A DNA stretch of 64,000 bases from Hortaea werneckii (GCA_037044905.1 JBAOKB010000086.1:1-64000), one strand, 5' to 3'; numbered from the stretch's first letter, positions 40,101 through 53,818 are shown. Program-made: numbers and translations. The notes: a model not told the origin generated them from the sequence alone.

Positions 40101-42575
40101 TCATGCGGAGTGCGAAAAGTGAAGGCACGAGAATCTGCTGGCTCTTCGACGGTTAAGCTCGATGTGAGCTTTATACAGCAGCGTGCAAGGCTAGTACTTG
40201 GACACAGGTGAACCCCCAAAGAGAATGATAGCAGAAGGCAATGTCGAGCTGGAGTTCAGTGACATCCGCTAAGTTCGTGTTTGTGGCAAAGACCCCTGGC
40301 ATGAGGAGTGCCCAGAACCGAAATTCGTCGAGGCCTGTATCGCTCCTTGTTCCAAGAAAAGAGCCACTGAGCGCAGGCAAGCCATGCGCACGGGGCATTG
40401 CACGTTGACTTGCGTTCGAGACCGTTTCACCAGTCGATATCAAGTCATCTGCCCAGAGCGAATGCCAACGCCACAGCGCCATTCGAAACGGTCTGCAATG
40501 AATGAGGCCAGCTTGTGGAATCCCTCGCATCCATCATCCTTCCCGTTCACCGGAGCTTTCATTGAATTTGGGTTGTGTACTATTGTTGGCCAAAAGAGGA
40601 AATAGGGCAGGTCAAAGGCCATGTGCACAGCGATCGGCGACATGTGCCTGAATTCAGTGTGTCAGCTCACGTCAACAAAAAGCTAATCCTGCATCCACGC
40701 TTCCCGAAACCTTGCTGCACGAGCTCTATTGGGAACAAGTAGCTTCGGAGCTTGAAGCTCTTTATCCCGTCCACACTTGCAAGAACGACGGCACTTCAAC
40801 GCTAAAACTTGGCGATGTTTCTCAAATTCGGAAGTTGAAGAAATCAAGAAAACGCACGTGTCTCAAGTTCCGTGGCTGCTTGGCGATGACGGACCCTCCG
40901 CCCCTCACGCTTTGACATCGATCCAAGCGGGGCATGCAGGGTTTACAGACTGGAACCTTAGCGGGACGACAAGAAAAGTATAGATTTTCCGGACCGCAAT
41001 TTGTCTGTCGACTGCGCAAGTCTTGCAGTAGTACGAGACGTGAGAGCCATCGGCCGTACGTCAAACGACCTAACCTTGCCGTGCCTTGCCTAATCGATTC
41101 ATGCCAGCGTTGCTAGCATTCCTGGGAAATTCCATTATTAGAATGGATCGATTCAGCCGCCATCTAAATGGTACGCACCTGCGTCTTGGGCTCGGAACAT
41201 CCTCCATTAGCTTTGAAAAAACAAGCTTGAGCGGCGGCATTCTTGCATTGGCATCGCTACCGGATCACTGTAAGGAGGAACTTGATCCATCAGGGCTGAC
41301 TGGACGTCCACTCACGCTTTTCTCGCTTAAAAAAGGCGGGCAACTTGGCGCGGGACAAACGCAAGGCAAGCGTAGGTCTGAAAGGGGCTCGTCAAGGACT
41401 TGAGCAGCAATTTCAGCTCCCACAGGGAAAGCCAAGGCCGCCGCCGCCAGCATGGCGAAGATGAATGCCTTCATTAGGTGGTGCGTGGTGGGGTAACTTT
41501 TTCGTCGTTTGTGGCAGGTAGAGAGTAAGGCTGGTCGAGTTCTGAAAAACAGCTTGGGAAGATGAGGAGATCATAGCGGATAATATCATCGTCAAACCAA
41601 TGCTGCAGAGGGCTGCAAAGAGAACACACCCATATGCTAGACCTACCTTGACATTTCGCATATGCATTCTCTTCAACTATCACTTCGGCGCATGCAAATT
41701 CGTCATCTCGTAGCTGCTCGCCAATACTGTACGCACTTTTGCAGATGGTGCAGCATGGTAATCCTCGCATTGCAGTACTTGGCGCCTGCCTAGCGTACAT
41801 CAGCCAGATTTTGCCGTGCCGCACGATGAGACGGGGCCTTGCACGAGAAAGTATGTGAGATGGCGACAGATGCCTGTCCGTCGGAAGCCCTTTTGGGTTC
41901 TTGATCATTCCTAAGCGTTACGGAACGCCACCGCTAATGTTGAGATGGTTCTGACACCACTTTCTCGGCCGCTGCTCATGTGTAAACGGTCTTGAGAGCC
42001 AGACGTTTTCCAAGCCACAGTGGGAATCCGATTACTCTCCCGCAGCATGCATCCGCCGACATACAGTTGACACGATCAAAAGCCATTTTCGCCAATTCCC
42101 GAGGAGTCCAGATCCCGGAAACGTTCGTCTCTTTTGGCGATTGATCGAATGAGAGAAGCATTCTGGAAATGGCACTACTGATTTGATGCAGGATGTCGCC
42201 TGCACAGCTGATGCACGTTTCCAATGAGAGCGCCAAGAGGCGTCAACCACGGCCCATAAGCGAAATAGTGAGCCCGGTCTCGCTTCATGTTTAGGTCTCG
42301 ACCCGTGTCCTCCGAATCAAGTCTGGTCCCGGCAACGTTGAGGTTTCAATCTTCGCATTCCGTGGGTATGGCTTCGGTCGAGGCAGGTCAGGTTACGCAT
42401 CGCCATTCCGATAGGATTGCCTGCAGCAGCAGCTAAGCTCGAGCAGTTCTTGTCGGTACTAGGGATCGAGCGTCCTGGCTTGGAATTGCCATATATAACT
42501 CCTGGAGAACGTTAAGGTGCGTAGGCATCCATCAATTGCCTCGTCAAACAACTTGTTGCAGCGTACTGAAGAATC
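40101..42575. promoter_or_regulatory. 2.5-kb divergent region between agd3 and uge3
   Basis: A TATAAA box on the minus strand (40170-40175) lies about 70 bp upstream of agd3. A TATA-like ATATATAA lies at 42491-42498, about 80 bp upstream of uge3. The only ORF inside worth noting is the small secreted candidate at 41265-41474. The gap is unusually long for this compact cluster and may hold the shared control elements. Confidence 0.5.
41265..41474 (-). CDS. Possible small secreted protein
   Basis: This 69-residue ORF starts MKAFIFAMLAAAALAFPVGA, a textbook signal peptide, followed by about 49 residues with three cysteines (CVCPAPSC) and a Ser-rich end. It might continue through an unseen intron. 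No family is recognised. It lies in the agd3-uge3 divergent region, and chance hydrophobic ORFs of this length do occur. Confidence 0.4.
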   Translation of the reverse strand: MKAFIFAMLAAAALAFPVGAEIAAQVLDEPLSDLRLPCVCPAPSCPPFLSEKSVSGRPVSPDGSSSSLQ

Positions 42576-43817
42576 ATGCGTCGATCCAATTCGTCTGCCT
42601 CTTCCCTGTCTTCGTCATCTCGGGACTCATCTACGAGTCTGTCAAGTGTAGACAGCACCGATGGCTTGTATTCTGGGGACAGAGACTATGTCATGGTCAT
42701 CGGTGGCTGTGGCTACATTGGTTCCCACACAGCACTTGAGCTTCTCAAAGACGGGCACAGCGTCATTATTGTGGACGACCTCAGCAACTCCTACCAGTCC
42801 GTACTGGAGAAAGTCCGGATTCTCGCAAACAAGCACCACCTGGAAGCCGGCTCGAAGACGCCTTCCCTCAGCTTTCACAAATTGGACTATAGAAGTCCGC
42901 TGATGCGTACGGTTCTGGGAAGATATGTCGTCCGGGACCCGGGCAGCACTGCTTTATCGCACATCAAAGGCGTCATCCACTTCGCTGCCTACAAGTCGGT
43001 CGAGGAGTCCATCCACCGGCCTCTAGACTATTACCGCAACAACGTCTGCGGACTCGTTGAGCTCCTGGTCTTGCTTGGGGACTTTGGCATCACCAACTTT
43101 GTCTTCTCATCCTCGGCGACTGTGTACGGGAGCAAAGCGAATGAGGGGGAGCCGTTGCACGAAGAGCACCTCATCCACCACCCGGAAGAGATGGATGCAG
43201 ATGCACCCAAAGCGCTGGCAATCCCTGGCGCCAAAGGGCTGACTTCTCCTTACGGTCGTACAAAGTATTTCTCGGAGGCTATTTTGGCCGACGTGGCACA
43301 AGCCGACCCAAGCTGGCGCATCACTGCCCTCAGGTACTTCAATCCCGTTGGCAGCGACCCATTCCTCGGCGAAGATCCTCGGCAGCAAGCCACGAACTTG
43401 TTCCCGGTAATTGCCCAGGTGCTGACGGGGACGAGGCCGACGCTGGACGTGTACGGCTCAGACTGGGACACGCGAGACGGAACCGCAACGAGGGACTTCA
43501 TTCATGTGGTTGACTTGGCACGCGGACATCTCGCGGCCCTCTCAACTGCCCTTGACCGTCCGCAGGCGTTCCGTGCATACAATCTGGGCACGGGCAAAGG
43601 CTGCACGGTCGCCGAGGTTGTTCGCAGCATGGAGAGCGCAGCGGCTCGATCGATACCGGTCAGGTGGGTCGATCGACGACTGGGGGATGTCGGGTACTGT
43701 GTCGCGGCGACAGACAGAGCAGCAAAAGAGCTCGGGTGGAAGACGGAAAAGTCGCTGGGCCAGTGTGCAGAAGATGCTTGGCGGAGTCTCCAGCTCAGCG
43801 GTAGATTCGCGGGCTGA
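42576..43817 (+). CDS. uge3: UDP-glucose/UDP-N-acetylglucosamine 4-epimerase
   Basis: The protein has 413 residues and no intron. A Ser-rich 38-residue leader absent from housekeeping epimerases precedes a short-chain dehydrogenase Rossmann fold with the NAD motif GGCGYIGS (from G43), FAAYKSV, SSSATVYG near 179, the catalytic YGRTK (Y226, K230), RYFNPVG and the C-terminal NLGTGKG. It interconverts UDP-Glc/UDP-Gal and UDP-GlcNAc/UDP-GalNAc, the sugar donors for galactosaminogalactan, in the cytosol. The GAG neighbours identify it as the Uge3 type rather than the galactose-catabolic Uge5/GalE type. A TATA-like box lies about 80 bp upstream. Confidence 0.93.
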   Translation: MRRSNSSASSLSSSSRDSSTSLSSVDSTDGLYSGDRDYVMVIGGCGYIGSHTALELLKDGHSVIIVDDLSNSYQSVLEKVRILANKHHLEAGSKTPSLSFHKLDYRSPLMRTVLGRYVVRDPGSTALSHIKGVIHFAAYKSVEESIHRPLDYYRNNVCGLVELLVLLGDFGITNFVFSSSATVYGSKANEGEPLHEEHLIHHPEEMDADAPKALAIPGAKGLTSPYGRTKYFSEAILADVAQADPSWRITALRYFNPVGSDPFLGEDPRQQATNLFPVIAQVLTGTRPTLDVYGSDWDTRDGTATRDFIHVVDLARGHLAALSTALDRPQAFRAYNLGTGKGCTVAEVVRSMESAAARSIPVRWVDRRLGDVGYCVAATDRAAKELGWKTEKSLGQCAEDAWRSLQLSGRFAG

Positions 43818-44972
43818 CGGCCGGTAGCGTATGTAACAGCAGCGTGGGGTTGGTTTGGTTCGGCGCCGGGATACGAAAGCGGGATATAGGCGCTTGGCCG
43901 TGCTTCATTGGGATTCCAAAAACGGTTCGGCAGTTTTCTCGTTAGAGAGTAGCGAGTGTAGCGGGCTGCAAGGAGCGGTCGAGAAGGTCCCATTCTATTC
44001 ATCTCAAACGCATCTGAAGTCCAAAAGGGCCAATGAGGGCCGACCACGCTAGCGCAAGGGCGGGCAGGCTGGCAACCACTGGAGTGGGCGTCCGCGCGGC
44101 GGGGAGATGCTGTAAGTGTCCCGGCACAGCCGGTTGTACAGTTAAGGTTAGGCACTGGACTGTGACGCACTGCCGCCCGGGACTGCGCATCGCCTCTTGG
44201 CATCGCGTGGGTTTGCAGATTTGATAGCTTCTTTCGTCTGTCGCCGTCCTCGTCGACACAAGCGAGTCATACCTGGTTTGCGCTCCCACGGCGTTCGGTA
44301 GGTTACACTAGCCTCGTTACTCGTCTCTGCCGTGCCTGGCCCACGCCAGGGACCGAGCTCACTAATCCTGCCTCCCTCTAACGACCTGCCCGCCCGACCT
44401 ATTTGGGAACAAGCGAGGGTGCCAACCCTGGCGTGGCCACGCTGCACGTTGTTCGACCAGCGCCATGTGGCTGCAGTGAAACCTGGCCCCGAGCTCGCCA
44501 GCGCGTTTTGTCAAGCTGACCCGCCTGCCAAGAGGCTTACAATGGCCAATGCAGTCCTGGCGATCCAGGCACGGGCTATACGCAGTCAATCAGACTCGAC
44601 CCTCGATCCCTGTGTCGTTGCATCTATGAGTGCGGGCGACGTCTTCTTGTGTCGCCCCTATGCCTAAAATAATGACCGAGCTGAGAACAAGGTCGGGTTC
44701 GAGAGGCCTTGGCTGGTGCTAGTCCCCTCCTTGCCACTCTGGTAGCCTTTTTCGGTTTCGTAGTTCTTCAGGCCCGGACCGACGATGATTTGTTGCCGTC
44801 AGCAGCCCATACGCTGGCGTGACAGCGATGAGCAGACGGCGCATGGGTCTTCCAGAACGTCCATGGGGAATTTAATCCACGAAGCCGCAATTGACACTGG
44901 ACCAGCTCTGACTTCCTCAAAGGACGTCAACGTTGCAACTCTGCCGGCCGCCACCAAGTCCTATCTGAGTCT
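43818..44972. other. Intergenic, upstream region of gt4c
   Basis: This 1.15 kb is GC-rich with many short ORFs on both strands and no domain. It presumably holds the gt4c promoter and leader. An upstream ATG at 44863 is followed closely by a stop and could act as an upstream ORF. Confidence 0.4.
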
Positions 44973-47900
44973 ATGGCGTCTTTCTTTCAAGCCCCGCTTG
45001 CCACGCCGCCCGATGTTGCCTCAGGTCCATGGAGCCTGATCTTGTCGAATTCAGCCCTTGAGGTTTCAACCATTACCGGTCAATGGCCTCATCTACTGGT
45101 ACTGGCTATCGGCATGAGTGCCATTGTCCTTGGTGGCATACTGCAGCTTGTTCCAAGGCTGTCCGGATACTGGCAGCCGAAAACATGGGCGGAGAGTACC
45201 TCTTCGCTAATTTTCCAGAGGATCCGTTCATTGCTTAGACCGGTCACTTTCCAACGTTGGCTTGCAAAGGATGAACGACCGCGGGACTCGGTCTCGTCCT
45301 ACTCAAGCCTTGACGACTTGTCTTCGTGCTTCGACCATGTACAGTCCTTCTGCGTCGACATCTGCGGCGATAAGGAAAGCTGTCGCAACGCGGATTGTGC
45401 AATGCATGTCATTGCACTCGCGAACGACAAAACTTGGAGTTCTGCGTCAAATGATCCCAAATCTGGCGTTGTCGAACACGTTGTCGAAGCATCAACTCCT
45501 TCCGAGAAAAGTCGCAGGTCTCTCATCCTTGGATCTGTCAGTCCATTGGGCTCTGGATTCGCTCTTCATGAGCTGAGCGATGCGGAAGCGCTTTCACAAT
45601 CTATCAGCAAGCAGCTTTTGGTGCAAGGGTGTGATGGTCTTGTCCTCCGTCACAGTCGCGACGAATCCACAGTCCGCGTCAGCAACTTGCTTCGCCAATT
45701 GCGTCAGAGGCTTATTCCCGTGGTCCTACAAGCCGACGCCGACTGCCAAATATGGGATGATCTCGACTTCCAACTAATAGACGGTGTGCTATTACAAAAT
45801 GCCTGTGTGCTCCCCGATGGCCACAGACGAGACTTCTTTAGAGCTTCGCGAGTCCGAACATGTGCAGCTCAATGTAAGCAAGAAAAGTCATCGCGACGTG
45901 GCTTTTTCTTCGGCTTCCTGGAGACTTGGCATACCCGTCCTTCTGCGGCCGTCATCAGGCGCGCGTACATGCTTGGCGACTTTTTCGGGGCAGTCGTGGA
46001 AGTAAGGCCGGAGTATGCGTCTGATGAGAGCGAAGCGGTAAGAGAAACACCCATCAGCGGCTTCGATTGGTTGAAACTCTCCAATGTCGCATGGCTGCAC
46101 CAGGCTTGGTCGAGTCATGCCGAATTCGGTTATGTGAAAGAGCAAGGCACGACATGCTTTGATCTCAATGTGTCGAGCATCACAGAAGCCATTCCAGCGG
46201 CCTCATATTTGCTGTGCTCGCACCCTGTGGAAGCTCCATCAGGTTCTTCAATCGAGACACTTCCCGAAATCATACCCGCCCCTGAGTACGTTGTTGGAGC
46301 ACCTAGGCGGCAGAATATTTGGGACTTTGCCAGTTGTGGAGCTCCCCTCTGCTCTTTAGGCTGCTTCAGTCTACGTGAGGAGATCACCGATGAACAGTAC
46401 GACCAAGTCGTCAAGATTCAGCGCAGTCTAAAGGAAAACCGGCTCCTTCAGCTGTACGGGGATGCCGAGAATTTACGAGTAACTGAGTCGTTAAAGACGT
46501 TGCGCGCAAGCTCATCGTTCATTGATCAGCTTCACGAGCTGCTCCAGCGACTCGCAGATGGCAGTGTCCGGATCTTCATGGGCCTAGACAGCGGTTTCAC
46601 TCTTCCGGATGAGGGTGGTCATCTCTGGGCTGTTTCGGACTCCTCACATGGCGATGATAAGACTATTATGGACTTGCATGTCTCGCTGAAAGCATCTAAT
46701 GATGTCGCCACAATTTGGCATGCATACCTTGCACACTGTGGAGTGCCTCGTCTCCACAGATTCGAGGAAGAGCTTCTGCTGAGGTCTGCATCAGACACCA
46801 GCACCAGCTTCGTATTGCCGCTCAGCATTTCCAAAGAGCTAGAGGAGTCTTCTGAAGCGGAACTGCTATACCTCCTAGAGCAAGTGCGAGTGTCAGAGGA
46901 GCAACATGCTTTCAACGAAGCTATTCTTGAAAAGGCAAAACAGCTCTTGATTGAAGATACCTCTACCCAAGCGTGGAAAGCTCTCCATTCCAAAGCTTGC
47001 CTCGTCGACATCTCCAATATCCGGTCTCTTTTGGAAGAACGGCTTCGTTTCCATTCCAAAGCCACAAAGCTTCCGACCGTAGACAATCTTGTGTCCTTTT
47101 ACGGACTCCTGGAGCAGACTTTGGACATGGCTCTACTGCGGTGCGATCGGGACACCCTGAATATGCTGACAAGTCCGGTGCTCGAGACATATGGACACGC
47201 AGGTCCGGAAAACAAGGTAACACCCTTTGCCGATATCTATGGACTCCTGTTCTTCTGCGCACTTCGGAGGCTGGCCTTCGAGAACGTGTATCTGGAGACG
47301 ACGGACCGATGCCCACTGTTCCTGTCGCAACCAGACCAGGCGGGTGTCTTCGCTGAACTCTGGGTCCTCGGTTCACAGTGTGAAATGTACTTTGGTATCT
47401 TGCCACGTGCATTGGGAGAAATCATCTACAACAAGTATTGCCAGTATTTGTCTCAAAATCCACCGCCGGTCGACTCATGGGACGGGAAAGATGTATTCAC
47501 GGCATACTCAACTCCTGCTCCAAGGATGTCAAGACCGATGCAAACCATTTTATCTGGTTCCGGCTCCGGAATGGTTCCGGAAGGAGACAATCCGGAGAGA
47601 GCAGCAAAAACATCTCCCGGGCCTCCGAAGTATGCACGCGCCGTCAGAGAGGTCGGCGCTCTTTCTATTTTCTGTTTCCCTGCTATCTTGGACGTCGCGC
47701 TACTTACTTTCCTCGGCCGTGGTCTTTATTTGACCGCCTTTATGGATGATGAGGTCAAACGTATGGCTGACTACGCAATATTGACCGCCCTGGTTATGAC
47801 TGGAGGTGTGACAGGGTGGGTTGGCAGCACTGGCGGCTTCTATCTTTTCAATGTAAGATTCTCACATTTGGTGTCTTGCTTCGAGGCTAACTTCTGGAGT

Positions 47901-50900
47901 GTGCGTACGACAACATGACACACTTTCTTGTCCAGCGCTTCTCTGCTGCCATGATGTTGACCAGCGTGGTTGCATTTGCTGGCTTTATTGCATTTGGAGT
48001 TCAATATTCCTGGTTCGCGGGCCTCATGTTTGTGCTATACCTAATCCCTCTCTCTCTATTCTTGACTCTACTAGGTAAGCGCATGGTTTCGGACTACTGT
48101 GGGACTCCTTGACAAGCTTGCTGATGGTCTCCTGCAGGAATCTTTGCAACGATGCACCGATCGGGGTCTCCCCTTCCATCTGGACGCAGTGCCATGTGGA
48201 AATGTCTGCCAATACTTATAATTTCTCCAATTCTGACAGTCTTCGTTCGAGGCTGGGATCTCTTGATCTATCTCCTGGTAGTCTACACATTCACCGGATG
48301 TCTTCTAATCAGTTTCAGGCGCCTTTGCCACGAATGGACAGACTGGCATATCAAAGTGCCAAACTTCAAGGAGAAGGATCTGCTTGCGTGGTACCGCAAG
48401 CATGCTTCCGTGGACGCAGATGCTGATGCGACCGCTCTTTCTGGTGCCGCCCGCTGTGTGCTCCAAAGAGAGATCAATAGAGTGCAGCGGCAGAAGAGAT
48501 CTTGGGCATTCTGGAACCGCAGCAATGGCACAGATCCCTTTGTCATGAAAATGGCGGATGGGATGAAGTTTGCGGACTTTCTGCTTAGAAAAGACGCGAG
48601 TGCGGGAGAGCCTCCAGAGCTGTTCACAACGACGTGGTTTGTGCAGTTGGAGTTGGCGCTTGACAATCAGCGGCAATTGATGCGTGGTCTCAAGGAGCAC
48701 AGCGCTTTCATCAACTATCGCTACTCTCGATACGATGTGAGCAACTTCTCGTTCCATATCTTTCCTCCAGACGAGCTAACTTTGATTTCACTGCTAGCTT
48801 GGTCAGAATGTCGGCTTATTTCTCGCCGCGCTACTCGACCGTCTGGTGTCGGTTGTCATGTCCGCTCGAGGCCACGAACAAACCGCTTTCAACAATCCCC
48901 GCAATCGATATGCTATCTGCCTCGCTTTACTGCACTTCCTTGGTGGGGCACTGGCCGTCGACGTTGTCCTGCAGCGATGTTGGGGCGCCATCTCCGTAAT
49001 GTCCAATGAAAAGCTTGGCGGCGTCGATGCTTTAGAAAGGGTGCTGGCAAGCGAAGAAAAGTGGGTAGATCCTTCTGCATCGTAAAGTATTCAGCTAACG
49101 TCCTGCAGAAAGCGTTTTGCGCAATATATGAAAGCCCTCACCGAGCTGATGGGACTTTTGTTCGTCATTTTTGGATCTTGCACAGTGCTTTTGTGGTTCC
49201 TTGTTGTTGATTATGCGTCAATTGTCCTGTTCTTCACTTACACTACAAGCTATACAGCTGTGTTACTTTGTCAGGTGAGAGGACAGGCTGCTATGAGACG
49301 GGTAATTCCAACTGACGGATGCCTAGTATCACCGCTGTTTCACAAAAAGCCATCGCCTTCACGTCATCACCGTACTATGCTGCTGCTCCGTGGGGTTTAT
49401 CGTCGGCTGCATTCTGAGGGCAATCCCGGCCACTGCGACATTCTCTTACGATTTCGTAATTGCACAGAATGTAGCAACGATCAGCGCGGTAATTGGCACA
49501 GGACTCCTCACGACACGATCATTCAACAACCTGAACCAAGCGAGGGCTTCGAAAGCCGTCCTTGCAGCAAAACACGGGCAGACACACTCCGGCTCCGTTG
49601 TCACACCGGCGCAAAATGCAGATGCGAATACTGTTGAGAAAACCCCGTCGTCGGACGTCCACGAAACCAATCGCATGCTGCTCGCACATCTGTGCCTGGG
49701 ACTGGATATCAATGCGGTTTGGCTCACGTTGCCACTGGATGTCCGTCGACTCATTCTTCACCGTGTGGTCGGCAAGCCAAGCTTGATGACCACCACCACT
49801 CGCCTATGGCTTGAGAAGCAACAGAGCACTATGGCACGGCATGACATCGAGCTCTCGAATTGCACCTCGCGTCAGGAAACTGGCCTTTGCTGCATTCAGG
49901 AGCGACATAGCAACCACGCATCTATCGATCCGGCATCTGCGAACACAAGCTCGGAGTTGACAAGCGACCTTTCTCAAATGACAGCCAGGCACAGAAGTCT
50001 TCTGCGCAGAGTTGTACAAGCCACAGCTCGCGCTGTGGATGTCACTGTTCAATGGACTGCCATTATTTCTGGAGCGGCACCTGATGCTCCAAGAGAGTTG
50101 TGGTATGCTGTTCCTTGCGGCTCCGTTGGCTCAGCTCTGCTCTGGCTACTGTTGATTGCATGGAAGATTTGTTGGTGCTCGAGGAGATTTTGCACATGGG
50201 CATTCCTGCTCGCAGGAAAGCAGCCAGCCGGCACAATGCTTGACCTTGTGGATCATGGAGCGCGCAGGACCTTGCGCGGTAGCATTGCCACGGTCGATAC
50301 GCCTTCGCGAAAACTGACTGGCTTCATATTGCGAGGACATAGATCCGATCTGGGTGTCATCATATACGACGGGTTGCATGCTAAGACTCCACAGCAGAAA
50401 CGTCCTCTCGCAGTGGCCTTCTACGACGGTTCGCATCGCTTATGTCGCCGAGAGGAAGTTCAAGATCCTACCGCAAAACCTGCCGAAACACTCTATACTT
50501 ATGACGACAAGATTTCCGCCAGATGGCCAGTTTCGAAGACTACTTTCGTTGATGGTCAAAGCCTTATGACTCGGTATGATCGACAGGGACGCCCGACAAG
50601 CGGACAAATCGTTCGGTCGGGATTGACTTTCGACTTCGAGTACTCATACAACAGATTGGTGGACGAATCCTCTGATGTAGTCTTCGCAACGTACAAAAGC
50701 ACCTCGGAGACTATCCCAATAGTGGTCACCGTCTTCTGGTGCGTGCGTTCCAGGAACAGGTCGAACAAAGTCGAAGACTGGGTCCCGTCTGAAAAGGTTC
50801 AAACTGTCTATGCTTCCTTTGGCGAGCAAACGTACGAGGTTCGCTGGGTGTATAAACATGCCCAGGACGCCAACATTGAGGCCAGTGTCATTGATGGCAA

Positions 50901-53349
50901 CGGTAAGCGGCGGCCTTGCTTGCCGCCTTCAAGCGTGATGGATGACAAGTACGGGCTCTTGAAAAGGCCACAGCACGTCAGTTTTGATAATGAGGATCTT
51001 TTAATCTATCATCCACCCTCTTCGTTGAAGAAGCTGGCGCGATCCGAATTCAATCTGGGGTCGAAAATCTTTGGCTCTTCACGGGTGCTGCGACGTCTGG
51101 GCCTCGGCGAAAAAGTAGTCCATCACCGGCTGCCCTCTTCTACACTTCGAACTGCTCTTTGGAAGTCCTGGCAGAGCGCTCCTTACATCGATGCCGCGGC
51201 GGCCTGTTTTCTTGACGAGATGATTCTACGTAAGGAGCCCTTTCTGCGACGTTATTGGCGCTTTCGTGACGCCGGGCTTCTACGGCGCGCTGCCGATGAG
51301 CTCGATGAAAATCTGGAACGCATTGTCTCGGCGATTGAGCCGACTTTCGAGGCATCTTCGAAGTGTCCACTTCTCATAAAGTCGGCCGACCTCTACACCA
51401 TGGGACTTGGGAAGGACGCGAATCAGCTGACAGCTCGTTTGGAAGACGCTTATCGTGATACCGCAAATACGACCTCCGTCATCTTCTCTGACAATGGATG
51501 TTGGCCCGATAATCCTGGTGGTGTGTCCAACTGTCGTAGGGATCTGGTCAACGGACACACAACCATAAGAGGACACTGCTTGGCAGAGTCTGCAAATGAC
51601 TTTGGGATTCCTCGATATCAAATTGAGCGCAACATCAACTCTCTCAAGATTTTGCCTCTTTGGGGCATGGACGGAAAGACGCCGTACCATGGCATCTTCG
51701 ACAATCTTCTTCAGGGACAAGTCGAACAGAAATGCACTGATACGAGAGTCCATGAAGACATCGAGCAAGTTTTCATCCCTCTATTGCGCTCATTTGTGCA
51801 TGGTGCCCGTTCCAAGCGCTACTCACGCAGTGATCTTGTCACCTACAGCAATGTCATGCTTCAGATGCATCGCTACTTCGAGACTTGCGACTTCATTAAG
51901 ACCTGGAACAGCGAGCAAGTCTGGCGAGCATGGTTGGAAGCGTGGCTGGTGGACTACGAGGATCTAAACGTACTATCACTGCGGGAGTGCTTTGCCATCG
52001 AGCATCCTTCATTGTCCGACTTCCGCGATGCGCTCAATCTGTACATCTGTTACTTCTTCATCTATTCCGTGGAACTACCTACGGACTGCCCTACGGTCTT
52101 CCAGACTACACACCACGGCCTGAGTAGTCTTTACGGCATGATCTTGAAGCACCGCAAAGGTGTTACTTGGGGCCTTTGGGACCATGCTATTCTCTGGCGT
52201 GAGACTTGCTTGAACATCAGTCCAGCTCAATGTCTTCTGCCGCTGCCGGTGCAGTCAATGCTCATCGCGGGAATCAAACTCGCGTGCCACCTGGCATACA
52301 CTCATGTTGACATTGTCTTGCCTTGCACGTCGGTCTTCAATCCAGATTGGGAACAAGATCTGGGCACCGATCAAGGATTGCGCGGAAGTAAGAAAGCCTT
52401 CGCCCGGAAGATAGACCCTATTGTCAATGGCATCAGCAACATGGACACCTTCCAACCTATTACAGAAACTCGAAGCAAGCTGCCGACAACTGTGATGTTG
52501 TCGAACGTGCAGTTCATCAAGGATGTCAAGACTGCTGTACGTGCTGCCGATGTCATCATCAACAAATACGGCTTCAAGGACTATCGACTCGTCATTTACG
52601 GCGCACAAGACCGGCAGCCAAGCTATGCGCTCGAGACTGTGAACCTCATCAACTCCCGTGGCATGGCCGGTAAGGTGATCCTAGCTGGGTTCGGAAGTCC
52701 GAAAGAGGTGTTGAAAGATGCCTGGCTTTTCCTCAACTCGTCGCTTTCTGAAGGTTTGCCCTTGGCAATTGGCGAGGCGGCCTTGTCTGGCGTTCCGATC
52801 GTGGCAACGGAGGTTGGTGCTACCGCTCTAGTGCTCACCGACCCTGACGACATCAAGAAGCGATATGGAGAAGTGGTGCCCCCAAACGATCCAGAGTCAC
52901 TTGCCCGCGCACAACTCAGTGTTCTGGCAATGATGGGATCTTGGGCTCAGCATACCCGATCAGGAGAGTCTGCACCCCTACCGGACACTTTCTCGGCAGA
53001 GGACGTCGAACGAATTACAAAGCGTATGTACGAGAAAGCCGAAGACAGACGTATGCTGGGTCTAAAGCTCCGCGAAGTCGTATTACGGAGTTTCCATGGC
53101 CATCGATACCTCCGCGAGCATGAGCAAATGTACTGGATCCAACGACGAAGAGCCGAAATTCGTCGTTCTGCTCTCAAACCAAAATGCCACCCGCCTGCTA
53201 GTGAGGCATTTGGCGGCAAAATGTTATTCAAATATCATGACGATGACGCTGCGTCCGGCATGGTGAAAGTTCGATGGCAAGATTTCGACAAATTGAAACT
53301 GAAGCGACGTGGACAGGGCGAAGATGCAAGAAATCTCGAATCTGTCTGA
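44973..53349 (+). CDS. gt4c: Giant membrane GT4 glycosyltransferase of the GAG cluster
   Basis: Six exons (44973-47852, 47936-48074, 48138-48736, 48798-49060, 49109-49274, 49327-53349) join in phase to 2,689 residues. There is one membrane segment near 35-60. A large soluble part to about 890 looks barrel-like and partly Cys-rich but is not recognised. A block of roughly ten membrane helices lies between about 895 and 1420, with another near 1630. A second soluble region precedes a GT4 domain. The GT-B donor-site signature EGLPLAIGEAALSGVP is near residue 2490, with VMLSNVQFIKDV near 2405. In A. fumigatus the equivalent protein is thought to polymerise UDP-Gal/UDP-GalNAc and export GAG through the plasma membrane. 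All five introns are 51-83 bp GT-AG. It is co-oriented with uge3 and sph3. Confidence 0.9.
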
Positions 53350-53818
53350 CGAGAGTTGCAAAGATGGTCGAATTCAAAAGTTTGTGCGTACACGGAGTGG
53401 CATGTTGTTCCGTCCATTTACGCTCCTGTGTTCTGTTGGCACTAGTTGTAGATATGATGAAATGTCTCGGGCAATGCCCAATGCGGCGTTTGTGCTGGTG
53501 TGACACTGTACTTGGTATCAAATGATTAGCTTGCCGTGCATGTCTCGATATTGAAAGGCGCCTGAAACAGCCATAGCAGTGATAAGCCACCCGCGCGTCG
53601 CAGCATTCTAGACCAGCGGTCTATTTTGCCAAGTCTTTCGGAACGATGAGGGGTACATGTAGTGGACGTCGTATAAGGTACGGTACTCATCGCACTGCAC
53701 CCAGAGCGTAAGCGTTTGTCCGCCGTCAAGAGGTAAACTTTCCGACTGCCTTGGCAAAGGAACCCACATACACAACGCATTTGCACCCAAGAAACGCAAA
53801 AGGACCCGTGTCAATTCC
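53350..53818. other. Intergenic, gt4c to sph3
   Basis: A 469-bp gap between co-directional genes. No gene is recognised. A short plus ORF from 53363 has a hydrophobic Cys/Val/Leu stretch and was considered as a leader exon for sph3, but no convincing splice pair was found. Confidence 0.4.
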
